Below are positions 38,702 to 51,000 of a DNA stretch of 64,000 nucleotides, piece after piece. Both the position numbers and the translations under genes were made by a program. How positions within the stretch are numbered: position 1 is the first letter of the stretch; every line of letters starts with the position of its first letter. This stretch comes from Loxodes magnus (lineage: Eukaryota; Ciliophora; Karyorelictea; Loxodida; Loxodidae): positions 62,001-126,000 of the forward strand of contig CAMPDV010000121.1 of NCBI GenBank assembly GCA_946699065.1, given 5' to 3'. The notes beneath the pieces were generated by a model. It ran no database searches. It saw nothing but the letters and a program-made list of their open reading frames with translations, and was not told the DNA's origin.

Positions 38702-41700
38702 TTAAACAAATGAGATAAAGCATTCAAGAAATAGAAAAGCAAATAACTTTAAAATTAAGTTGTAATACTAGGAGACATCTGCTATTATGAAAGTATACTA
38801 GTTGAATTACAAAAGAAGCAAGATCAAAGTTAAAATAGTCTTTAAGAATAGCAAAAAGAAGTGAAGTCTTTTTGGTTCATGCCTTAAGAGAAGGAAAAAT
38901 ACTATTAAGTTTAAGAATAAATAAAGAAACTTGAGGAAGCTCTTTAAGGAGAAATGAGAATTAATACTAATAACTATTCCAAATTTAAGAATTAGCCTAT
39001 TAAGTATGGAGCTTAGATTTAATTAGTCTAGGTTAATTCTTCAAAGTACCTGACAGTTCTTCCAATCGATAATTCTGATTATGAAAAAGACTGCTTGAAG
39101 CTAGGGCTAAAAGACTACGGAAGCGAATATTCATAATTTAGGATTTTAGCTAATTATCGCTTTTAGTAAGAGGGAATTGGGTACATTTAAGATGGAGATA
39201 CGGTGATTATTACTACAATGGCAACGGAATATTATAAAGATGCTTACGTTCGCTCATCTTTCACTAGAAAATAAAAGTTATTATTAAATATCTTTAAATC
39301 ATCCTTAATTAAGCCAGAAGAAGATTCCAATAATTTGAAAGAAGTCAATATTTCTCTAGACTTAAAGACTAAGTGAAGAGTGCAGCTATTCTCACCAAAT
39401 CTTAAGGAAAACTAAGCATTCCTGCAAATGGGAGATTCTATTTGACTTTCTCACTCAGAAGAAGAAAATTTTTGCTTATCAATTCTTTAAACTAAGAATA
39501 AGGCAATAGAAATTAATCCTAGTTTATAGAAAGAGGCAAATGAAGAATCTAAATCATAATCTTAATTAGAATTAAATTTATAAATATCATTTTCAAAAGA
39601 AAGTCTAGGAAGTCAAGATAAAGGTGGAAAATTAATTTTTAGTAAGACCAATAATGATACAAATGGAATTTGACGTATTGAATCAGACTTTCCTTTTAAA
39701 GGAGGTCTGGTAAACTGGAAAGATCCTTTCAGACTTCGTCATATATCCACTGGGAAATACTTAGCAATCTTTTAAAGATAGAGCTCATAGGGATTATAAA
39801 GCAAAGAATAAACTTTAACTCTTTGAATGAAAAGATAACAAAATTTTGAGCTAAAAGCAGTTCGAAGCAAAGATAAAAACACTTTATGGCATTTTATTTC
39901 TGTGAAAAAAGAGCAAGAAGATTAAATAAAAAACCGAGACGAATTTGTTAAGATTTAGCACGTAGAAACTAAAAATTTTACTCAAGCATTAGTGTAAAAC
40001 ATGACTAGGAAAGGGAAATTTATAAAAGAGAAAAAGAAAACGAAAAAATAAAACCAAAAGTAGCAAAAGAAGCTTCTAATGAAGACGTGTTTAAAATAGC
40101 TAAAGCCAAGGATGTTGATATTTATGAAACTCTTTTTCTGGCAAACTGTTCTCCAATTTTAAAATAATACATACGTTTTATTAAATAAAAGGATTGTTGT
40201 GAAAAGCCATAGAGCTTTAAGAAAAGTATGAATCTGGTGATGCACTTTCTAGAGCTACTAGAAGACTTTTGCAATAATCGAAACGCTGTTAGATTAAACC
40301 TATATTTCTAATTTGGAGTGCCTTGTAGTTAGAGATAAAAAATTATAAAAGAGCAATAATTCATTGAAATTCTCATTAATATGCTGAACAGCACGTTTGG
40401 TGCTTCTTTCGAACTTAAATATTTATAAGAAGCTCAGGAAGTGAAGAAATAAAAAGCTTTGCAAGTTAAAAAAACGACAGAGCAAATTTAGTCCTTATAA
40501 TAAAGCTAAGAATACTAGCAGAACTCATAAATAGAGGTAAATCTTGATGAATTTCCTGAAAAGCATGAATGTCTTTTAGTAGTAGTGGAAATAATTAAGA
40601 AGATACTGAGATTAATAACAGCTATCTGCTGACATAATAAAGAAAACAGCTAACGTGTTTTTTAGTATTTCTATGTCTTGAGAGGAATGATTGGTTACAA
40701 TTTAGGAGTTAGAAGTTGTATGATGTCTATACTTAAGGACAATGAGTATCTTTTAATGAATATACGTAAAACTGAAAGTAGGATACCATAATCAAATTTG
40801 GATGATAAGTTAAATTTAATCGAATATTACACTGAATATTTAAGAAGAATTAAGCACAGAAAACCTTAAATTTTGAAGTTTTTTACTTGTGTCTGTACCT
40901 GCTATGATAGAGAAATAACAGCCAATTAAGTGTTAATCCATAAGAAAATTTTTAGTGAATGATTTAGCTAAAATAACTTGATTCCCATAGAAGTGTAAGC
41001 TTTTATTTAGAAGCCAGAATGACTAAATTGTTATCTTTATTAAGAAAAATCAAATGTAAGAAGCTCAGTCAATAGAATTAGATTAATGCTTTGAAAACGG
41101 AAAAGTGAAGCAGTATGAGATTGAAATAGAATATTTCACAATTATGTTAGATCTTTTTGCTGCTCTATGTGCTAGTAGAAATCACATTTGTAAGGAAACT
41201 ATTATAAATTTGTTTTCTCTAAGTACTCTCAAAAGTAATATTTGAAACACAAATCATTCCAAATGTAATCTTTTATTCAGAAATTAGAGCAGCTTTAGTA
41301 AGGCTGCTTTTGAATGTTTATATAGATACTGAGCCTAGAATAATCACCTAAATTCCAGAAAAATGCAAAATAGGAAAGACAATTAATCTGATTGAGCATA
41401 CATATATTATGAATAAAACCAGATTGGCCAGAAATCAACTCTACGAAGAAATAAAAGGGTAAAAATATATATTTTTTGACTCATTTAAAAAGTAAGAAAG
41501 TAACATATAAAGTATAGATTTAAAAGCCAAAGAGAATACTGAAAGAAACTGCAAATTGAACATTGAAATAGATTTAAATTATTCCTCTTAATAATCAAGC
41601 TCAATTTTAAATAGATTAAATCTTATTCAATAAACTCGATCTTCCAAAAAAAAGAAAAATAGTAAGAAAATGATTAAATTAGATTTTTAATAAGAGTACT

Positions 41701-44700
41701 TAGACCAATTATTTAACTCTGAGAATTATCTACTTTAGTACTAATCAAATTCTACATAATAAAATTAAGAGCTTAAAGTAAAAAGTTCTAAGTTACTTAT
41801 TTTCATAAATCGGAAAGGAAGAAGAAAATATTTCTTAAGACTAAAAGGTATAAAAGCTAAACATATTTTAGTTGATCTTTAAAAGAATTAATAATAAATT
41901 TAAAACTACCAAATAAGAAGTAACTGAAGAAGACTTACCTTATGCTAATCCTGATTTTTCTTGTCTTACTTATGATATGATATCATTGGCTAATAAAATG
42001 GCATAGTTTAAGATTTTAGATACCGATATTAAAGGAGTTTCGTATTGATATTAAAATAAAAGTTATAAGCCATAAATAAATGATTTAACCAAGCTTATTT
42101 AGGCTGTTTTCCCTTTGCAAGAATTAAGCAGAAAACAACAATAACCTTAATATTAAAATAAACTTTAAAAAAGCAATTCGATCAAAAGAAAATTTAAGTA
42201 AAGAGGTTCAAGATTGGAATCTAAAGAGTTTATTGATTAAAATTAATAGAAAAATTAGAGTTTATAATAGAAATAAGATAAAAGTTTGCTTAAAAAGTCA
42301 ACGTATTAGCTCGAAGATTATAATATGCTTGGAGATTCTATTTGAAAAGATTGCATTAACTTCCATAATTTGATTAATAATGTATGAACTCCTTTTCTCA
42401 ATTTCAATAAGACTAACACTAAAATTTTGAAATGCTGATAAAATTAGAAATATGCAATATATTAAAATTTGCTATGAAAACGAGACTAGATTTTTTAATC
42501 AGTAACGTCATTTAATACTGAAAGAAAAAAAACTATCCAGCAGAATTTTCAAATTCAGAAATAGCAGAGATTCTTCCTCCTTTAATGAAGAACGGATTAT
42601 CCAAATAGAAACAAAATAAGAATGTTCTGTAAGATATAGGAAAGCAAATTTAAGTTTTTGGTAAAAAGGCAGGAAAATTCTTAAACTAAGGAATGCAAAT
42701 ATTCAAAAAGCATAATTTAGACTAAAGCTAAGAGGATTCTAAATGAAGTAAATTTATAGATCATGAACCTGAAATTTTGGATTTTGATTAGATACTAAAT
42801 TCAGGAAAAAATAAGATATCAATTTTGGCGCGTCTTATTAAGGTATTTTATGAAACAAAAATGCCAAGATTATAAAATAAAGTGATGAATCTGATAATTA
42901 GTCTATTTAGCCAAAGAAATAAGTTAATTAGTTCATTATGTAAAACTTAATTACTTTTTGAAGAATAAGATGTTTAGTTGTATAAATAACTTAAAGAGGA
43001 TATATACATAAATCTTAACTAATATGCAGAACAAATTGAAATATGACTCAATTACTGGCCATTAAGTAAATAAAGAAAAAATGCTAATAAATAAAAGTTT
43101 GAAGATACTTTAGCTCTTGTTTAAAAACTGGAAGGTATTCTATCTGTCAATAATGAATCATTCAATGAAGATGAGCAACATGTAAAAGAAAAGGAGTCTT
43201 AATTTGAAATGAAGTAAAATATGCTTAGAAATCTGGGATTTATAGATCTAATAGTCAACATGATTAAAGATGGGTCTCATCTTATAGAGATTGTTTATAA
43301 AGATTAGAACAAAAATAATGAAAAATAAATTAGAAAAATTAGTTAATTCTTTAGAAAATGTTATGATGTTTTGACCCTTATAGTGATGAATAATGAAGAA
43401 ATTTAGATGAAAATATTCAAATATATGCATATATTCATGCTCAATTTTCATATAGAGTTACACTAATTCAAGCTTATCTACGAAATTTACCGTAATAATC
43501 CCAAACTTATTAAGACTGTTATAATGGAATAGCTTGATTAGTTTTGTGTTCTAATATAGTAGGAAGGAAGAAAGGTTTAGCATTTATAATTTTTCAAATC
43601 TATTTTAACTAACTTTAAATAGCCACTTCCAGAAATAAACAATTTAGTTCTGAAAGTGTTGAGTAATCCTTAGTGAGGAGAATAAATATTATACCAAAAA
43701 TAAAATGCAAAAGAACTTGAATGTGTTTTTGAATTCTAAGTATAAGATAAGCATGAAAGGAGTGCCTTAAACTATAGAGATGAGCCCTATTTTTATCACG
43801 CTTTATTAGTTGAAATTTTAACTTTATGCATTTAGGTAGATAAAAGGATTTACCTTAATGAAATAAAATGCTAAAAAATAATTCCTTTACCTTCAATAAT
43901 ATTTATACTTTAGTAAAAGGATTCATTTTTGAAGAGGATTCAGAATTTAGAATCAGTTGAGTATAAGATAGGAGTCTTAAAAAGACAACTTGTAGTGTTT
44001 CTTTATGAAGCGTATTTATAATCAAAAAAACCTAAAGAAGAAATGTATTAAAACTTTGATTTATTTGATATATTTAACAAAGAAGCAGAGCGTCTAGCAA
44101 ATAGTGAATGCATAACTTAAGAGTTTTGCATATACATTATTTATATTTGCTAGTTAGTTCACTAATATTATATATAAGCTGAAAATCTTGTAGCTAAGTT
44201 TTAAGACTTTAAAGAGTTACAAGCGAAAACTATTTTCCTTAAAATTATAGGAGATAACATTTATAAAATGGAAGATATCTATATCCCAAAAAATGAATTG
44301 AGAATACTTGAAAGTTTCTGCAAATGGTAAAAAAATAACTAATAAAGTCTTAATAAATAAAAGAATAAAAGTCTATAATATTAAGAAAAATTATCTTAAA
44401 GTAAAAGTATTTCAAGTTTTAACTAATAGCAATAATAAGAAGAAAATTTATCTTCATCAAATAATTGAAGAAATTTAATATCCTAAGTTAGGAATAATCC
44501 AAAAGTAAAATAAGCTGTATATTAAGAAGCTGTTACTTTGAAGCAGCATTCCTAGAAGTTGAAAAATTGAATATTAAAGTAAATGATCAAAATATAAGCT
44601 TCTAGAATATTATTTAAAAGCTAATTATATTTGTTTTTTATGGAAAACAAAATAAAACTGAGAAGTAAACTATAATAGAAGCTATCAGACTGCTAGGCAA

Positions 44701-46134
44701 TTTTATTTAAGATGATTAAAATGAAAACTTAATTTCAATAGCTAATTAAGAAATTTTAAATAAGCTAGATGCTCCCAAAGTAGCTTTATCGCTTATGTGC
44801 GATACTAATCTAAACGAAGATATTTTCTTAGAATTGCTTTTATTTAGTTAAAAGAGGCTAAAGAAAGGAAATCTAAACACTTAAAATTCATTTTTAAACT
44901 ATTTTAATGACAGAAAAGAGCTCAGAAATCTTCTTCTTCTTTAAGCTAAGCAATATTTTACAAGTAGAGATTTAATCTCTATAAGAAAGTTAAGCTTTCT
45001 CAAAGAAAGAAAACTAAAGACCTACAAAGTAAAGAGATAAAGTGACAATAGCTCTTCAGTTGCTCTAGCAACTCTTTGAAAATCACAATATAGCTCTATA
45101 AAATTATATTCGATATCAGGAAAATTCAAGAAAAAACTACGATTTAGTTTTCTAATGTGTTTAGTAATTATCAGAAGAATAGAAGACGATGTAGGATAAT
45201 AATTGCTTCCAAATAATACAGTGCTATAATACATTAACTGAATTAATACAAGGACCTTGCTACGATAACTAGATTGCCTTAGTTGATGGTAAATTCTTAG
45301 AAATTGCTTCTTCTATTCTTAGGTTTGATGAAAATCATAAAAAATAAGCATTATTTGAAGAAGTAAAATTTACCTAAGATCCTTTCCATCCATAATAAAA
45401 AAGAAAAGAAACTGATGACAATGATTAACACATCAGTGGTAAGAATTTAGAACGCATAAAACATGTTTGCATGATTACAGTTTTAAGTTTGCTTGAAGGA
45501 GTAAATGATAGCTATATATTAGCTAAAATGATAAGAGCTTTTCCTTTAGAAATTCTTAAGGCTAATTTAGATAATATCCATTAAAACTTCTGATTTTTGT
45601 AGTAAAAAAATGAGTTAGATAGTCAAGGAATTAGCGAGAATTCAATCTCAAAGGAATAATAAAGCGAGGATGATGATGGGAAAAAAGATTTAAATACAGA
45701 AGAAAAAGAGAATTTATTGAAAAAGGATATCACAATTATGGAAAATGGTTTCTATATTTACTTTTTGCTAAGAAGATTTAAGGAAGATGAAAATCCTCTT
45801 AATAAGTAGATAGTAGAAGAAATACCTGAAATAGAAATTCAATAAAAGAAGAAAAATGTTTTCTTTGCTTTAATATTTTAGACGAAATAAAAGATTTTGG
45901 ATTTGATTTTTTCAAAGAAGGGCTTTAAATTTTTAGTAAAAACTTCAAAAAATTATTAAACCATTTTATGAAGATTAACTCGATACAAATCAGCAAATTA
46001 AGAAAAATAAACAATTTAAAGATGCTTGGAAATTCTTTGGAAATAACACAGGCCATGTCGAAGTGCTATTTTAGAATAAAATCTAAAAAATCTTTTTCGA
46101 TTACCGCCAGAAGCAGCATATATAAATGACGACA
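38702..46134 (+). pseudogene. IP3 receptor / ryanodine receptor-like copy A, truncated before the channel pore
   Basis: In order along the sequence: an N-terminal ligand-binding-like region (GDICYY at 38.77 kb, KYGAQIQLVQVNSSKYLTV at 39.0 kb, MGDSIWLSHSEEENF at 39.43 kb), a MIR domain (GIWRIE, then DPFRLRHISTGKYLAIF at 39.72 kb), an RIH domain (about 40.08-40.95 kb), an RIH-associated segment (IRAALVRLLLNVYIDTEPRI at 41.3 kb), a long helical region, and NNTGHVEVLF near 46.05 kb, which in IP3 receptors lies just before the first membrane span. The six-span channel is missing: the sequence switches at 46134 to DNA shared with the gene 1 upstream region. Frames change at about 40.03 kb and at least twice between 40.95 and 41.67 kb, then stay constant to 45.8 kb. 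Several conserved Trp are TGA. It would have been a Ca2+-release channel of internal stores; this copy cannot form a pore. Confidence 0.75.
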
Positions 46135-48049
46135 TGTCTCTAAGTATAAATTAGATTACTTTTAATTAGGTTTAAGATTAAATAATGGTTAGATATACCT
46201 TAGTAACTACCAAGAATAAATATAACTATTAATTAATATAATCAACTAGGTACAAATATTTAAATACTTATATCATACAACTAGCTTACTTTCACCTATC
46301 TTTATATCTCTATAATTTGAAGGTAATATTAAAGCATGGATCTGATAATTATTTCTGAAATATTAATTTTAAACCTAGAATTAAAATTTAGTGTGATTTA
46401 GAAATAAGATAAAGACAGTTCTTTTAATCCTTTGCCGATATATCTTGCTTAAAATATAAAATAGATAAATTAGTTTTCTACATTAAATGGCGGGAAAATA
46501 TAAAAGTGTTGATTTTAGCTTTATAAGCCTTATGGTAAATTATAAATGAGTGAACATACTATAAACTATTAATTTATAAGACAACTAATTTATTAAATTA
46601 GCTGTGAGTAAAAAATCAAAGAAAGAACTAAAATTAAAGACAATATTAGTCCTTTTATGATTTATTTAACTAAAGACAAGTTACCTTTTTAGATAATTAT
46701 ATCTACAGTCAATAATCGAAGAGTGATTATAATCTTAACTAAATTATTAAATTTCTGAAGGATCTATTGAAGAGACTCATTTGATCATTACTAAAAATTA
46801 TTAAAATTAAGATAATTTTCTTCCGAATGAACTAAAAGCAATAGTTTCAAAAGATATTACAAACTTAAGTTTTCTTTAAAGTTCTTAGGATTAACGACAC
46901 ATTTTGAGCATAAATGCTCTTTTGAATGCATTTATAATCGATAAATAACCTAAGTTATTTTATATACAAAAAGAAACAATAAATACAATTATGTTTCTAA
47001 CTAGGCCATACTATGGCTTCATAAGAATCCAAGCTTCAAAGCTAAAATAATTTCAGTTATTTAATTTAAGATCTGAATAAATATATTATCTACAGCTTTA
47101 TCTTCAGTATTCTCCTATCTCAACTTATTCTTTTGCAGTTACTTATAAAATATAGAAACCAGGTAAACAAAATCCATTTCAAACAACTTGATTATAAACA
47201 ATAGTATTAAAAAATTTTGTTAATCTAACAAATAAATGATTTAATCCCTTTATAAGCCTCTAAATTAAATTAATTTCTATTCTGTTCTTAAATTAATTAT
47301 AAGAGTAGCCAATATAAATTCCAAAAACCCCAACTTTTAAACTATAGAAGATTGAAAAAGAAATATTACTAGAATGAATATTCCACTACAAAATAATGTT
47401 TAGTAGCTGATTTAATAAGTTTGACTATGTCTAAATATAATTATTGATAACTTTAACTTAAGCAATATATAAATGCTAAATTATACTCCATTCATTTTAT
47501 TAGAACCTAAATATTTTAAAAAAATATATCTATAATAGAATCCAGGCTTTACTAAATATACGTATTTTAAAAAACTTTTATTGTAGATAGATTTTAGTAA
47601 AAGCATAATTTAATTTAATTAAAAGAAACCCATTCATAAAATCAGTTTTTAGATAATTCTTTTATGTAGATGAGAATTTAAATTTATATGATCTAGTGAA
47701 TTCTTATCCAGTTGTAAATATGATATAACTATTAAAATTTTTAAAATCGGACACTTTGGTACAATTATCCTGTTACTCACTCTTAACTGTATCTAATGAA
47801 ATATAGTAGATATTTTGTAGATCAATTTCTTCGAACAGAGATCACCATAAGTAATGAATACATATTTTCTTATCTTAAAATTCAAGTCCTTGCTCGGTCG
47901 AATATTCATCCATTTTCATTTACTTAAGATCTTTTATCTAATTTTAACCTTTCTAAGATTTAGATGGCTAAGTCTAAAATAAAAAATCTTGCTCCCGCCG
48001 TTCTTTTGAATATAAGAGAGAGAAATTTGTCTTATTTATTTTATCCTAA
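46134..48049. repeat. Upstream arm of the inverted segmental duplication (pairs with 5755-7672)
   Basis: AT-rich sequence nearly identical in inverted orientation to the DNA upstream of gene 1, starting abruptly after the shared bases next to tctctaagtataaattag. It separates truncated IP3R-like copy A from gene 3 and carries the same two GC-rich motifs (46489-46498 and about 47988-48003). No gene recognised. Confidence 0.85.
47988..48003 (+). promoter_or_regulatory. GC-rich motif about 50 bp upstream of the gene 3 ATG
   Basis: cttgctcccgccgttc, also present in front of gene 1. Its function is inferred only from position and unusual composition. Confidence 0.25.
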
Positions 48050-51000
48050 ATGGAGAAAAGGATATAAATAGCTATCTTCACTTCTATAGCATTAATTATA
48101 TTTATTTCTGTAGTAGCCAAAGGAAAAGATGTTTATGTAACAGCACCTAAAGTTTTCTAAGCTTTAGGACTTAGCAAAAGTTTGGGAACCAAATAATTTC
48201 CGTTTACTTAATTATCTTAAACAGTATTTTAATTGGAAGAAGGCTTTTCACACTAAATATGATTATCCCCACACTAACATATACTTGGTTGTGTGAATTG
48301 TCTAACTTGTTCAGATTAGTGCGAAATTATGAGAGGAGGGATTTCTTGAAAAGCTGCAAAAAACATTACTATTTAAACCTTTTAATAGTGTTCAGAAGAA
48401 CCAAGTCATTTGGAAATGTGTTTAAATCATTAAAATGTTTCAGAAATGAAAATTTAAACATCTAAGATAAGATTAGAGTTAAGTGATGAGACCTTGATAT
48501 TCCTAAATCTCAAGATTAGTGAGGAAGAAAATCTTTTAGAGACATAAGAAGAAGATAAAGATAAAAATAAGCAGCTAAAAAATTATTTTTTATCAGTAAA
48601 AAATTCAAAAGTTTAGTTCGATAAAGTTTAAATAAGGAATATGGATATTAGTTACACATCTCTAATTTACCTTAAGAGCAGTTATCTAAGAATGAAAGAA
48701 ACATAAATAGAAAATAGTGAATTATATCTATAAAGGGAAATGCAATCTGCGAATGACAAAAAGATTATTTTAGTTCTAAGAACTTAAAATACAATGCAAG
48801 AAATATAATAGAGAGTCTAAGTGGATCAATTTAGATCTTTCATACATTAATTTAATCAAACACAGCCAAAGAAAGCATTCTGAAGTGCTAAGAATCTAAT
48901 TTGATAATAGAAAATTCTTTAATATAAGGAAACTATGTATTAGAGAAAGGAGTTATTCAAAGCTTAAATTCAGAACTAAGAATATTATAAAGTTAATTCA
49001 AAGAAAATATAGGAGAATTACTAGCTGGAGCTATTTATGTAGAAAACTCTTATTTATGAATTGAAACATGTGATTTTAAGAGAAATCAAGCCTTTAATGG
49101 AAGTTCAATATTTTTAGTAAATTCAGAATTAGAAACATTAAAATCAAGTATCTTTGAAGAAAATCTAGCAACAAACTCAGGAAGAGCTTTGCTTTTAAAA
49201 TAGTCTAATATTAGGGAAATAAAAAATTCTTTATTTAGCAATAATACTTCCATTGAAGGAGGTTCGCTATTTTTATTAGAATCAAGTATTAATGATCTAT
49301 CATTTTGCTAAATAAGCTTAAATTATGCAAAATCTTCTGCTGGATTTTCAATGCTATATGATTCAAAAATTTCTTAAATAAGCAACTGCATTTTTAAAGA
49401 TAACAAAGCAAATTATGGAGGATCTTTTAGGTTAGAATACTCAAGTATTGATATAATAATATTCTCTAAAATAATTGAAAATTAAGCTAAATATTTTGGA
49501 GGATTTTTATATTTAACCAAATCAAATATTACCTTAATAGTAAACTGCTCATTTGAAGAAAATAAGTCGTTTGCTGGAGGAGTTTTAACTCTCGTTGACT
49601 CAATAATAGAAGTGATTGAATTTTCAGTTATAGTTAAAAATAGAGCTTCTAGATATGGTGGCTTTGCTTATATGTAGTAATCTTAAGTATTTACAATTTT
49701 AAGTTGCTAGTTTGAAGAAAATTAGTCTGAGTTTATAGGAGGAAGCTTTGTGTTATTGTCATCGAATTTATGAAGAATGGAATTTTCTTAAGCTATTAAA
49801 AATAAAGCTCAATGATATGGAGGTTTTTCTTATTTCTCAGATGCAATAATAGAATAAATTTTAAATTGCTCGTTTTCCTTAAATAGTGCAAACGAAGGAG
49901 GAGTTCTATATCTAGAATTTTCTATTATGTAAAGTCTAAAATCTTGTTACATTCTCAAAAATCATGCAGAATGGCATGGTGGATTTTTATTCTTATAGGG
50001 TTCAAGAATTTCTTAAATAACGAATTGCTATTTTGAAGAAAATACCTCTAAATTCATAGGTGGCGCTATATCCTTAAGGTATTCTAAAATATATTAACTG
50101 CTTTACTCTTCAGTTTTTTAGAATTAAGCAGATAAGTAAGCTGGGTTTATTAATTTGCAAGGTTCTGAAATTTTATAAATAAAGGATTGTATCTTCGATG
50201 GAAATTAGGCTAATATAGGTGGAGTATTCAATTTAGAATACTCCTTAATTGAAGAAATTTATCTGTCTTAAATCTTAAGAAATAAAGCTTAGAACTCTGG
50301 AGGATTTTTATATTCAATAAGATCTACAATAACTAAAATATCTCAATGCTTTTTTGATTAAAATAGCGCCATAAATGGAGGAGCCTTAAATTTAATAATT
50401 TCTAGGTTAAACTTGATTGAACAAACTTGAATTAATAAAAATATGGCATCAGATTCTGGTGGATTTTCTTATTTATAAGGCTCCTTTATAACCCTCATAG
50501 AAAGATGCTTATTTTAAGAAAATATTGCAAATAGCGGAAGAGCTTTATTATTAAGAAACTCATAAGTAGGATCAATCAAATAGTCAAGAGTCTTTAAAAA
50601 TAAAGCCAAAATGTTTGGTGGTTTTGCATACTTATAAAGCTCTTAAATATAGAATGCTTCTATGAACAGTTATAAGTTTAACTTAGCTTAAAACTAAGGA
50701 GGAGTTTTGTTTTACTAGGACAACTAGGAGGAATAGAATAGAATAGAAAATTCCAATTTCTATTAAAATTATGCTTTATAAGGAAGTATTGGGTATTTTT
50801 GCTAAGTGTAGCTTATACTATCTAATCTATCAATTGACTCTTCAGTTGCTGAAGACTAAGGAATTTTCTTAATTAGAGACTCTTAAGTTTTGTTTTAGAA
50901 TATAGAGGTTTCTAATGTTAGTGCTGTATAAGGCACATTTATATAATGTTCTAACTCCCAGATAAATATGGATAATTTATAAAGTAGATAAGTATTCGTA

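Noticed and set aside
40000-41700. Programmed frameshifting as in Euplotes to explain frame changes in IP3R-like copy A
   Set aside because: The changes are not at a constant motif, and the copy is truncated anyway, so decay or sequence error is simpler.
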